NCBI RefSeq assembly: GCF_000241305.1 | Contig: NZ_BAEH01000115.1 | Location: forward strand, 1 to 64,000 | DNA length: 64,000 bases | Direction: 5' to 3' | Source: Gordonia effusa NBRC 100432 | Lineage (GTDB): Bacteria > Actinomycetota > Actinomycetes > Mycobacteriales > Mycobacteriaceae | Part shown: one piece after another, positions 41,925 to 51,076 of the stretch | Layout of the letters: each line of letters starts with the position of its first letter | Numbering within the stretch: position 1 is the first letter of the stretch | Notes under the pieces: model-generated | The model's input: the letters and a program-made list of their open reading frames with translations, nothing else | Told to the model about the DNA's origin: nothing | Databases searched by the model: none | Made by a program: the position numbers and the translations under genes

Positions 41925-42680
41925 GTGGTGCGGTACGGAAAAAAGTCGACTCGTCGTCGGGCTGGTCTGCTGTCGGCAATGGCGTTGACCGCCGCGGTAG
42001 CGACCGGGTGCCTCGACATACCGTCGGTCAACCGCCCCGACATTCCCCAGGGGATTCCGCCCGGCGCTGGTAAGGCGGTTCCCTACATAAACATCAACGC
42101 ACCTGGCCGGACAGCATCAAAGTTGCGCGCGTGGGCAGAAACGTTGAGCGAATTGCGTATCCCCATGATCGCGCTCGAAGCGTATGGCAACGCTGCCGAG
42201 ATTCAGCGCCAGCAACATCCCGAGTGCGGTATCGGGTGGACAACCATCGCGGGGATCGCCGGCACTGAGAGCAAACATGGCCAACATCGCGGCAGCAGTA
42301 TCGCCGCGAACGGCGATACCTCGCCGAAGATCCGTGGTCCCGAACTCGACGGCACCAATGGCAATATGCGCATTGTCGATCACGAGGATCCGGGGACCGA
42401 CGAGAATCCGAATTACGTGCGCGCGATGGGGCCCTTCCAATTCCTGCCCGAGACGTGGGCGCGGTACGGCGTCGACGCTAATGGCGATGGCAAAGCCGAC
42501 CCGGACAACCTCGACGACGCGGCATTGTCGGCCGCCCGGTACCTATGTGTTTCGGCCGGCGGCGATATGACCGAGGCGCAGGGCTGGGAAAAGGCGGTTC
42601 TCACCTACAACAACTCGCGGAGTTACCTGCTCGAAGTGCGTGATCGGGCCAATGCCTACTCGATCGGCGTCAACTACTAG
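41925..42680 (+). CDS. lpqU: LpqU-like lytic transglycosylase lipoprotein
   Basis: A 251-residue exported protein with lipobox AAVATGC and an SLT-type lysozyme-like domain. It has GWTTIAGIAGTESKHGQH with the catalytic Glu, VRAMGPFQFLPETWARYG, an EF-like DANGDGKADPDNLDD loop and TYNNSRSYLLEV at the end. It should cleave peptidoglycan between MurNAc and GlcNAc. The GTG at 41925 is used; a second GTG follows directly. It precedes eno as lpqU (Rv1022) does in M. tuberculosis. Confidence 0.9.
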   Translation: MVRYGKKSTRRRAGLLSAMALTAAVATGCLDIPSVNRPDIPQGIPPGAGKAVPYININAPGRTASKLRAWAETLSELRIPMIALEAYGNAAEIQRQQHPECGIGWTTIAGIAGTESKHGQHRGSSIAANGDTSPKIRGPELDGTNGNMRIVDHEDPGTDENPNYVRAMGPFQFLPETWARYGVDANGDGKADPDNLDDAALSAARYLCVSAGGDMTEAQGWEKAVLTYNNSRSYLLEVRDRANAYSIGVNY

Positions 42681-42705
42681 CCGACCAGTAGGCTCAGAGA
42701 CGTAA

Positions 42706-44061
<1,356 letters not shown>

Positions 44062-44074
44062 TTAGCTAGAACCT

Positions 44075-44773
44075 ATGGCTGAACGTCCGGGCGAGCGTGG
44101 CGACGGCTCCCGTCGGAGTCGCCGCGGGCGGGTCGATCGCATCCGATCGACCCGCCCGGGTGGACCCCGTCGGGTGACGAGCGGCAGCGGAGCGAATCCG
44201 GTAGTCGATGACGACGATGTGGTCGATTCCATCGACCACGCTGCTGATGAGGTCGATTCAGCCGCTGATGCGCTGCCGGACGAGGTCAACCCCGACGTCG
44301 AGGACGAAGCTGTTCCGGTTGTCCGGGTTCGGTCCGCCCGCGGTGCCCGCACCAACGTGTCCCGTCCGGGACTCGCGCAGAGTGCGCTGCATCGGATGCG
44401 TGGGGTCAATCCCCGACACGCGGTGATTATGGCGGTCGTATTGGCTTTCGTGGTGCTGACCCTTGCGATGCCGATGCGTACCTACTTCTCGCAGCAGGCG
44501 GAATTCGACCAGTTGCGCGACTCGAACGCTCAGTTGCACCGGGAAGTCGCCGACTATCAGCAAAAAGTCAACGAGCAGGGCGATCCCGCGTACACCGAGG
44601 CCAAGGCGCGGGCGCGCCTGCAATACGCCCGGCCGGGTGAGACCGTGCTCGTATTGACCTTCCCCGGGCAGGAGCAACGCAAGGCCGAAGAAGAGCGAGC
44701 CGCGGCGAAAGCACGTAATCCTTGGTACGGGAACCTATGGGATTCGGTTGCCACACCGGCAGCTGCCAAGTAA
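44075..44773 (+). CDS. FtsB/DivIC-family septum protein
   Basis: A 232-residue single-pass protein. The N-terminal 110 residues are disordered and charged (Arg-rich then Asp/Glu-rich), followed by a helix (about 115-132, VIMAVVLAFVVLTLAM). A coiled coil (FDQLRDSNAQLHREVADYQQKV) and an extracellular ARLQYARPGETVLVL follow, the FtsB/DivIC signature. It would join FtsL and FtsQ in the divisome. Position 13 nt after eno matches Rv1024. The long charged N-terminus is a mycobacterial-type feature. Confidence 0.9.
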   Translation: MAERPGERGDGSRRSRRGRVDRIRSTRPGGPRRVTSGSGANPVVDDDDVVDSIDHAADEVDSAADALPDEVNPDVEDEAVPVVRVRSARGARTNVSRPGLAQSALHRMRGVNPRHAVIMAVVLAFVVLTLAMPMRTYFSQQAEFDQLRDSNAQLHREVADYQQKVNEQGDPAYTEAKARARLQYARPGETVLVLTFPGQEQRKAEEERAAAKARNPWYGNLWDSVATPAAAK

Positions 44774-44806
44774 GTCCCCGAAAATCGATCAACGGGTAGT
44801 GGATTT

Positions 44807-45328
44807 GTGAGTGTTTCCGACGAAGACCGCAAAGCGGTAGCGGCACAACTGGGTAGAGAGCCGCGCGGTGTCATCGAGGTCAGCTATTACACCCCTGACG
44901 GGCGTCCGGCGGTCGTCAAAACCACCCCGCGGTTGCCCGACGGTACGCCGTTTCCGACGCTGTACTACCTGACCGACCCACGGTTGACCGCTGAAGCCAG
45001 TCGGCTCGAGTCGGCCGGTGTCATGCGAGAGATGACCGAACGCCTCGCGTCCGATCCTGAACTGGCACAAGGCTATCGGCGGGCGCATGAAAGTTTCCTC
45101 GCTGAGCGGGACGCCATTGAATCCCTCGGTACCGACTTTTCCGGTGGCGGAATGCCGGATCGGGTGAAATGCTTGCACGTGCTGATCGCCCACTCGCTCG
45201 CGAAGGGCCCCGGAGTTAATCCGCTCGGAGATGAAGCGGTCTCGTTGGCCGCGGCAAATGGCTTGCGCGGCACCGCGATTCCCGCAGATTGGCCGGAGTT
45301 GCCCACTGCTGAGGCGGCAGGCGAGTGA
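44807..45328 (+). CDS. DUF501 protein (Rv1025-like)
   Basis: A 173-residue cytoplasmic protein with the DUF501 layout: LGREPRGVIEVSYYTPDGRPAVVKT at the N-terminus, PFPTLYYLTDPRLTAEASRLESAG, then GGGMPDRVKCLHVLIAHSLAKGPGVNPLGDEA. The PDRVKCLH and AHSLAKG-x-G-x-NPxGDE motifs are nearly invariant in the family, yet no function is known. Located between the FtsB-like gene and ppx as in Rv1024-Rv1026; it overlaps ppx by 4 nt. Confidence 0.93.
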   Translation: MSVSDEDRKAVAAQLGREPRGVIEVSYYTPDGRPAVVKTTPRLPDGTPFPTLYYLTDPRLTAEASRLESAGVMREMTERLASDPELAQGYRRAHESFLAERDAIESLGTDFSGGGMPDRVKCLHVLIAHSLAKGPGVNPLGDEAVSLAAANGLRGTAIPADWPELPTAEAAGE

Positions 45329-46290
45329 CCCGCGTGGCCGCGGTCGACTGTGGCACCAACTCGATCCGGCTGTTAGTCGCCGAACCCGCCACCGATTCGG
45401 GTCTGGTTGATATCCATCGCGAAATGCGGGTGGTGCGGCTGGGGCAGGGCGTCGATGCGACCGGACTGTTCGCCGACGAAGCTATCGAGCGTACACGAAG
45501 TGCGCTGGCTGACTACGTCGAGACGATGAAATCGCTTGGCGTACAACGTGTGCGGATGGTGGCGACGTCGGCGACGCGCGACGCTGGTAATCGCGACGAT
45601 TTTTTCACGATGACCGCCGAACTGCTTGGGCAGGTAGTGTCCGGCACCGTTGCCGAGGTTATCACCGGGGACGAGGAAGCTCGCCTGTCGTTCCTCGGTG
45701 CCGTCGGCGAGCTAGATCCGGCCGACGGACCATTTCTCGTAACTGATTTGGGTGGCGGCTCAACCGAATTGGTGCTCGGACACGGAGCCGGGGCGCGATC
45801 GGCCGCCGTCGTCGATGCCGCCTATTCGGCGAATATTGGCTGTGTCCGACTGACCGAACGGTGTTTGCATTCCGATCCGCCGACTGAGAGTGAGATCTCC
45901 GCTGGCCGCGAGTTCATCGCCGAGCGGCTGGCGCCGGCATTGGCCGCGGTCGCGGTCGACCGGACTGCCACCTGGGTCGGGGTGGCCGGGACGATGACCA
46001 CGCTGGCCGCGCTGGGACTCGGGATGGATACCTATGACGCACAGCGAATCCATCTGTCGCGCATAGGATTCGACCGTCTACGGGAGGTTTGCCACTCGTT
46101 GATCGAGATGACCAGAGTCGACCGTGCCGCGCTGGGACCCATGCACTCCGGCCGGGTCGATGTGATCGGTGGCGGGTCACTGGTGACGTTGGAGTTGGCG
46201 ACGATCCTCGCCGAGCGCGCCGGCATCGATAGCCTGGTCGTCTCTGAACACGACATCCTCGATGGAATAGCACTGGGCCTGCTGGGCTAG
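45325..46290 (+). CDS. ppx: Ppx/GppA exopolyphosphatase-family protein
   Basis: A 321-residue ASKHA-fold phosphatase. AAVDCGTNSIRLLVA (phosphate loop), RMVATSATRDA, VITGDEEARLSFLG, VTDLGGGSTELVLG and VIGGGSLVTLE are the family blocks. It should split polyphosphate or pppGpp; the M. tuberculosis orthologue Rv1026 (Ppx2) prefers short-chain polyphosphate or ATP-linked functions in part. Start GTG overlaps the DUF501 stop. It ends at a strong terminator (46313-46340), the end of the syntenic block. Confidence 0.93.
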   Translation: MTRVAAVDCGTNSIRLLVAEPATDSGLVDIHREMRVVRLGQGVDATGLFADEAIERTRSALADYVETMKSLGVQRVRMVATSATRDAGNRDDFFTMTAELLGQVVSGTVAEVITGDEEARLSFLGAVGELDPADGPFLVTDLGGGSTELVLGHGAGARSAAVVDAAYSANIGCVRLTERCLHSDPPTESEISAGREFIAERLAPALAAVAVDRTATWVGVAGTMTTLAALGLGMDTYDAQRIHLSRIGFDRLREVCHSLIEMTRVDRAALGPMHSGRVDVIGGGSLVTLELATILAERAGIDSLVVSEHDILDGIALGLLG

Positions 46291-46312
46291 CGTTTGATCC
46301 CCCCAAATATGG

Positions 46313-46340
46313 AGAAGCCCCCGTCACGACGGGGGCTTCT
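46313..46340 (+). terminator. Terminator after ppx (and DUF4395)
   Basis: A 12-bp GC-rich stem (46313-46324 with 46329-46340) with a CACG loop, 23 nt after the ppx stop, followed by only a short non-U stretch. It sits between convergent ppx and DUF4395, so it may act both ways. Confidence 0.75.
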
Positions 46341-46362
46341 GACAGATTCGGTAGCGGAAAGG

Positions 46363-46869
46363 TCAGGCCGCGTTCGCCGACGTCGTGTCGCGTGCCCAAA
46401 TGTTGTTGCATGCTTCGCAGACCGTATCGGGGATGACGCCGACGCGTTGCAAGAATCCGAAGATCGTGCAGCCGAGGCAGAAGCCGAGTACCGATTCCAA
46501 TAGGGCGGCGATGATGAGAAACACGATCGCGATCTGCGCGGCCAGTCCGTAGCCCAGAAGACTCAGCACCAACGCGACCGTCGAAAGGGCAAAGCCGATG
46601 GTTTGGGCGAACCGCTTCGGCGGTCCGGGTACCAGCTTCTCCTTCTTCCAGATCTTCGGCACGATCACATGCACGGCGAGTCGGCCGAACGGGGAGTATT
46701 TCGGACCGCCGGCCACGCGGAGGGCGAAGCCGATGGCCAGGAGGGCGTACAGCCACCACTGATTGACCGCGACCGTGACGACTGCCAGCACAACGACCAG
46801 ACCAGCCGTTGAACGTGCCGCGTAGTCGTTGACCGGGTTGGGAAAGGCGAACGCCTCAGGTACTGACAC
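46363..46869 (-). CDS. DUF4395 membrane protein
   Basis: A 168-residue membrane protein with four helices. PVNDYAARSTAGLVVV at the start, GGPKYSPFGRLAVHVIVP, PKRFAQTIGFALS and a late ESVLGFCLGCTIFGFL (CxxC) are DUF4395 hallmarks. The family is often beside thioredoxin/TlpA-like or sulfurtransferase genes, which suggests a redox role, but none is adjacent here. The GTG at 46869 follows GGAGGT by 5 nt. An extra CEACNNIW (CxxC) in the tail is notable. Confidence 0.85.
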   Translation of the reverse strand: MSVPEAFAFPNPVNDYAARSTAGLVVVLAVVTVAVNQWWLYALLAIGFALRVAGGPKYSPFGRLAVHVIVPKIWKKEKLVPGPPKRFAQTIGFALSTVALVLSLLGYGLAAQIAIVFLIIAALLESVLGFCLGCTIFGFLQRVGVIPDTVCEACNNIWARDTTSANAA

Positions 46870-46963
46870 TTGTGACCTCCATGCGAGCACTTTGTTCTCC
46901 GAGGCTAGAGCAAGTGCTACCTAGGGCCAATATTTGCGCTCAGCGCGGGTGGAAAGTGGGTAG

Positions 46964-47299
46964 CTACTTCTCGTCCGTGTCGACTTCGGCGTCGATAATG
47001 TCGAAGTCTTGCTCTGCCTGCGCCGCTGGCAATGCCTGTTGATCGGCATCGTCGACAGCGGTCGAGTCCGTGTCGTCGAGGTCGCCGACCGACCGCCGGT
47101 CGCCGTCGGCCTTCGCCCGACGTGCCGCGTCGCGCATCTCGAATCCGTCGGTAACCAACTCGCCGATCTCGCGCGCGACGTCGGCGACCGCGCTGGTAAT
47201 GATTGTGGCGATCCGGCCAACCCGATGCGCGGTGGTCTCGATGACCTCCTGGGCGACGTCTTTATTGCGTTCGAGTTTGCGTTCCAATTCGTCGCCCAT
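46964..47299 (-). CDS. Small acidic protein with amphipathic helices, unrecognised
   Basis: A 111-residue cytoplasmic protein. The first 65 residues form a probable amphipathic helix (ELERKLERNKDVAQEVIE, VADVAREIGELVTDGF), and the rest is acidic and disordered (DLDDTDSTAVDDADQQ). It has no signal or membrane segment. I recognise no domain; similar small helical proteins occur beside DUF4395 in related genera. The ATG at 47299 lies near GAGGGTAGGTC. Confidence 0.65.
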   Translation of the reverse strand: MGDELERKLERNKDVAQEVIETTAHRVGRIATIITSAVADVAREIGELVTDGFEMRDAARRAKADGDRRSVGDLDDTDSTAVDDADQQALPAAQAEQDFDIIDAEVDTDEK

Positions 47300-47327
47300 G
47301 ACCTACCCTCTCGACGGTCTCGTATGG

Positions 47328-47369
47328 CCGACCTTACCCGCCGAGGGCTTGCCTCGGCGGGTTGGTCGG
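47328..47369. terminator. Hairpin between two minus-strand genes, likely terminator
   Basis: A two-part stem: outer CCGACC/GGTCGG (47328-47333, 47364-47369) and inner CCCGCCGAGG/CCTCGGCGGG (47337-47346, 47352-47361) with a 5-nt loop. It follows the desaturase stop by 16 nt on the minus strand. No U-tract. Confidence 0.5.
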
Positions 47370-47384
47370 TGCGTAACGCTAGCC

Positions 47385-48566
47385 TCAGCCGGCGACCTTG
47401 GCTGGTGTGCGCTCGATATTGACGACGATATTGTTGTCATCGCGTGTCCACGAGTTCGGCAACGAGAGCTTGGCGATCTTTTTCCAGGTCGAGCCAAGCT
47501 GACCGCGCAGGCTACCGGTGTTGTACGGCAGTCCGTAGCGCTCGCAGATCTCGCGGACCTCCGCCGACATCTCCGGGTAGCGGTTCGCGGGGATGTCGGG
47601 GAACAGGTGATGCTCGATCTGATGCGACAGATTTCCACTCATGATGTGGAACAGTTCGCTGCCCTCGATATTCGCCGAACCGAGCATCTGACGCAGGTAC
47701 CACTGGCCCTTGGTCTCATCGGCGCACTCTTCGGCGGTGAAAGTCTGTGCGCCACTGGGGAAGTGGCCACAGAAAATAATTGAGTACGTCCACAGGTTAC
47801 GCACGAAGTTCGCGGTCACGTTACCAGCCAGCGTCGAGAGGAACAGTGGGCCCGACAGTGCCGGGAACACCACGTAATCCTTGAGCACCTGCCTGCTGGC
47901 CTTGCGCCACATGCCTTTGACGAGGCCCTTGACATCGGACCATTTACGTTCGCCGGCGACGATGCGCTCGACCTCGAGATCGTGGAGCATGACGCCCCAT
48001 TCGAAGAACACCATCAGCGCGGTCGCGTAGAAGAGGTTGCCCAGGTAGTAGGGGTTCCACTTCTGGTCGCGATCCATTCGCAGGATGCCGTAGCCGATGT
48101 CGCGATCCTCACCGAGCACGTTGGTGAACGTGTGGTGCATGTAATTGTGGCTGTGCTTCCATTGGTCGGCCGGGCACACGGTGTCCCACTCGAATTCGCG
48201 GGAGTTGTAGGTGTCCTCACGCATCCAGTCGTACTGGCCGTGCATTACGTTGTGGCCGATCTCCATATTGTCGAGGATCTTGGAGACACTCAACGCGCCG
48301 ACTGCTGCGAGCCAGGCCGGCGGGAAGAAGCCCAGATACATCAACGCGCGCCCGGCCACTTCGAATCCGCGCTGCGCCTTGATGATTGAGTAGATGTACT
48401 CGCGATCGGAGTCGCCGAGGTCGGCGACCACACGAGCGCGCAGGGCGTCGAGGTCACGTCCGAGCTGTTCGACCTGCTCGTAGCTGAGATTGATCTCGAC
48501 GGTGTCTGACTTACTGGAACTCTTCGCCTGGGCGGCGCGGTAAAAGTCGCTGATCTGGATAGCCAT
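47385..48566 (-). CDS. desA3: Membrane acyl-CoA Delta9 desaturase, DesA3 type
   Basis: Introduces a double bond in stearoyl/palmitoyl-CoA, feeding oleate-type lipids. 393 residues with the three His boxes: GHNVMH, HNYMHHTF and HQIEHHLFP. Helices lie at about 70-110 and 225-295. The ATG at 48566 follows GAGGTG; upstream open codons to 48722 overlap the reductase gene and are not used. Followed 5 nt upstream by its NADPH reductase, the Rv3229c-Rv3230c pair of M. tuberculosis. In M. tuberculosis DesA3 is the membrane desaturase. Confidence 0.93.
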   Translation of the reverse strand: MAIQISDFYRAAQAKSSSKSDTVEINLSYEQVEQLGRDLDALRARVVADLGDSDREYIYSIIKAQRGFEVAGRALMYLGFFPPAWLAAVGALSVSKILDNMEIGHNVMHGQYDWMREDTYNSREFEWDTVCPADQWKHSHNYMHHTFTNVLGEDRDIGYGILRMDRDQKWNPYYLGNLFYATALMVFFEWGVMLHDLEVERIVAGERKWSDVKGLVKGMWRKASRQVLKDYVVFPALSGPLFLSTLAGNVTANFVRNLWTYSIIFCGHFPSGAQTFTAEECADETKGQWYLRQMLGSANIEGSELFHIMSGNLSHQIEHHLFPDIPANRYPEMSAEVREICERYGLPYNTGSLRGQLGSTWKKIAKLSLPNSWTRDDNNIVVNIERTPAKVAG

Positions 48567-48571
48567 TGTTC

Positions 48572-49672
48572 TTACACCTCGATTTCTACGTCGCCGACCG
48601 GCTGATTGATGCACAGCTGGATATGTTTGTCGGCTTCGGTGTCGGTTTCGCCGGTCAGCACGTTGCGGGTGCAGCCGGATTTCTTGATTGCGGTGCAGGA
48701 GAAGCAGATCCCCATGCGGCATCCGCTCTCCGGAGACAAGCCGGCGGACTCGGCCTGCTCGAGGATGGTGCGGCCGTCATTGGCCGCGCCGGTCGATGAC
48801 AGGGTGAACGTCAATTCGCCGGTGACCGGTTCATTGGGGTCGATGGTCGGGGTGGTCAAGGTGAACGCCTCGAAATGCAAGCGGTCGGAAATATCGCGCT
48901 GGGCGCAGTAGCCCTTGACGTCGTCCATCAGCGGTGCGGGACCGCAGAGGAAGATCTGCGCGTCACCGTCGGTGTCTAGCCCGGCGATGCCATCGAGATG
49001 GGCCGGGGAGAAGAATTCACCGCCCGGCACGTCGGTGTAACGCATACGAACGTCGAGGTTTTCGTACGCGGCCGCGAAAGTTTCGAGTTCAACGCCGTAG
49101 GGCACGTCGTCGGGGGTGCGGGCGTAGTGCACGAACGTAATGGTTCCGGTGTACCCGTTCGCGATGAGTGTACGCATCATTGAGAGTACGGGTGTAACGC
49201 CGCTGCCGCCACTGATGAAGACCGCGTGCGGGCCGAGGTCGTCGGGCAATGTGAAGTCGCCGTCCGCCGCTGACAAGCCGAGTACGTCACCGATGGCGGT
49301 GTGCTCGCGCAGATGCCGCGACACGAAGCCGTCGGGATGGGCGGTCACGGTCAGCTCGATCGGTCCGGCTCCGCCGTCGGCGGCGTTGGCCGGCGAGAAG
49401 CAGCGGCTCTGTCGAACGCCGTCGATTACGGTGCTGAGCTGGATAAACTGACCTGCTTTGTGGCCGCCCCACTGGCGCGTCGGCTGCAAGGTGAGGGTGA
49501 CGGTGCGATCGGTGCGACGCTCGATACCGACGACCTTCGCGCGCATGTCGCGCCAGGTCATCATCGGGTCGACAAGCTCGAGGTACCGGTCGACGGGGTG
49601 CGGGGCGAGGGCTGCCTCGATAATTCCGGCGAGGAATCCAGAACGCGGTGCGGAGGGAAGTCTCAGACTCAT
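48572..49672 (-). CDS. Flavin/ferredoxin oxidoreductase for the desaturase (Rv3230c type)
   Basis: Delivers electrons from NADPH through FAD and a 2Fe-2S centre to DesA3. 366 residues: an N-terminal region, the FAD domain with SRCFSPAN, the NADP loop ISGGSGVTPVLSMMR, YARTPDDVPYG, and a C-terminal plant-type ferredoxin with CRMGICFSC and a later Cys. The ATG at 49672 is used; the extra frame to 49804 runs into the regulator region. It shares an operon with desA3 and is divergent from a FabR-like TetR, with a palindrome in the gap. Confidence 0.93.
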   Translation of the reverse strand: MSLRLPSAPRSGFLAGIIEAALAPHPVDRYLELVDPMMTWRDMRAKVVGIERRTDRTVTLTLQPTRQWGGHKAGQFIQLSTVIDGVRQSRCFSPANAADGGAGPIELTVTAHPDGFVSRHLREHTAIGDVLGLSAADGDFTLPDDLGPHAVFISGGSGVTPVLSMMRTLIANGYTGTITFVHYARTPDDVPYGVELETFAAAYENLDVRMRYTDVPGGEFFSPAHLDGIAGLDTDGDAQIFLCGPAPLMDDVKGYCAQRDISDRLHFEAFTLTTPTIDPNEPVTGELTFTLSSTGAANDGRTILEQAESAGLSPESGCRMGICFSCTAIKKSGCTRNVLTGETDTEADKHIQLCINQPVGDVEIEV

Positions 49673-49710
49673 GGGCTGGGTATCCGTTCCTGGGTGGGCT
49701 GGAAATTTGA

Positions 49711-49726
49711 GTGTACATATGTACAC
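49711..49726. promoter_or_regulatory. 16-bp palindrome, candidate desaturase operator
   Basis: GTGTACATATGTACAC is a perfect palindrome centred between the reductase start (39 nt) and the TetR start (81 nt). FabR and DesT, which resemble the divergent regulator, bind palindromes with GTGTAC/GTACAC-like half sites upstream of fatty-acid desaturation genes, so this is the likely binding site. Confidence 0.65.
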
Positions 49727-49806
49727 AAACAAGTGTGACACATCAGCGGCGGTGCGCGTCAAGCGAATGTTCGTGTGACGGTCGGCACGCTCTAAGCTGG
49801 ACAACT

Positions 49807-50499
49807 GTGAGCCGATCGGAGAACGCGCGTACTACGCGCCGCGCGCGGACGAGCGCTCCGACTGGCGCAACCGAGTCGGAGAGTCGTGCGGAGAAGAAGG
49901 AACGCACGCGCCAGGCCCTCCTCGATACGACGATGGCGCTGGTGGACGAGCGGAGTTTCGGCGGGTTGAGTCTGCGTGAAGTCGCCCGGGGAGCAGGCAT
50001 TGTGCCGACCGCGTTTTATCGACACTTCGCGTCGATGGAAGACCTGGGCGTGACCCTGGTCGAGGATTCGATGCGAGTGCTGCGGCGGACCTTACGTGCG
50101 GGCCGTCGCGACCTCGCGGCACGCCAGGCAATGCCGACCGCGAAGAATTCGCTGGCCATTTTGCTCGAGCATGTTCGTAACAACGAATCCCAATTCCGGT
50201 TCCTGATCCGTGAGCGACACGGCGGCGTCGTTGAGGTTCGGCGAGCAATCGACATGGAATTGCGGTTATTCGCAAAGGAACTCGCGATTGACCTGTCGCG
50301 GCTGCCGGATCTCGCGGCGTGGTCGCCGGAAGATCTGGAACTGGCAGCCGAACTCATCGTCACGATCATGATGACCGCGGTGGCCGATCTCCTCGACGGA
50401 GACTATCGCGGCGCCGCGGCGGAGCGGGAGATCGTGAATCGCACCGAGCGGCAATTGGTGATGGTCTTCCTGGGGATGGCGCAGTGGCGCAGTAGTTGA
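49807..50499 (+). CDS. FabR/DesT-like TetR regulator divergent from the desaturase operon
   Basis: A 230-residue TetR protein from the GTG at 49807. LDTTMALVDERSFGGLSLREVARGAGIVPTAFYRHF is read across the HTH; the VPTAFYRHF..MEDLG block and VEDSMRVLRRTLR match FabR (E. coli) and DesT (Pseudomonas), which sense the unsaturated:saturated acyl-CoA ratio. The open frame to 49711 is rejected because it spans the palindrome and lacks a family start. The Arg/Thr-rich N-terminal 30 residues are a flexible tail. It should repress the desA3-reductase operon and itself. Confidence 0.85.
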   Translation: MSRSENARTTRRARTSAPTGATESESRAEKKERTRQALLDTTMALVDERSFGGLSLREVARGAGIVPTAFYRHFASMEDLGVTLVEDSMRVLRRTLRAGRRDLAARQAMPTAKNSLAILLEHVRNNESQFRFLIRERHGGVVEVRRAIDMELRLFAKELAIDLSRLPDLAAWSPEDLELAAELIVTIMMTAVADLLDGDYRGAAAEREIVNRTERQLVMVFLGMAQWRSS

Positions 50500-51076
50500 A
50501 CCGCGTCGTTGGTTGTGCGCCGTCGTGCGAGCGTGCGAGGTCTCGATACACCTGCGGAAGGGCTGACTTGGGGCTGGTTGGGTCGCGGGACACCGGTGGC
50601 GCGGGTCCAACCCTCTTGTTGGTCGAGTGCCGGCGTGCGAGCTTGCGAGCCCGGCGGTGTATCGAGACCGGGCGAGCTTGCGTCGAAAGGTATTGTGCGG
50701 CAACGTTTGTGGTCTCGATACACCCGCCTCGGCTAGCGCCTCGCCGGGCACTCGACCAGCGGTATGTTTCGCCGGTGCGCTAAGCCGGTGACCGGCCCAG
50801 GTCGTCGAGGTAAGCACGGCGCGGTGTGAATTATCGTCCCCGTGGGTGTGGTCGGAGGGCAATATGCCCTCCGATGCCCTTGAGGGGGATGGAAATTACG
50901 ATTTGCCCCATATGCAGGCAGACCCGCTCGTTGGTTAAATGGGCACCACTCGTTGGCCGGTGTATCGAGACCACACAACCCGACGTCTCGGCCGCCATTA
51001 CGCGGGCCCACCGGTTTGTCAGTCGAACAGCAGGGGATTCCCGCAAGCTCGCCCCGCACACGCATAGACTTCGTCC
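50500..51076. repeat. Repeat-rich 577-bp gap between TetR and the kinase
   Basis: A 14-bp motif GGTCTCGATACACC occurs four times in two orientations: 50539-50552 (+), 50656-50669 (reverse), 50711-50724 (+) and 50959-50972 (reverse). Each belongs to a 45-50 bp imperfect palindromic unit, seen complete at 50617-50669 and 50711-50760, with GGTCGAGTGCC/GGCACTCGACC at the far end. This resembles dispersed REP-like intergenic elements. The rest shows no gene. Confidence 0.75.

Noticed and set aside
44170..44210. Second copy of the mfd repeat in the FtsB-like gene (GSGANP...)
   Set aside because: Only a short, imperfect resemblance at DNA level to the 37-bp unit; Gly/Ser linkers in GC-rich DNA can look alike.
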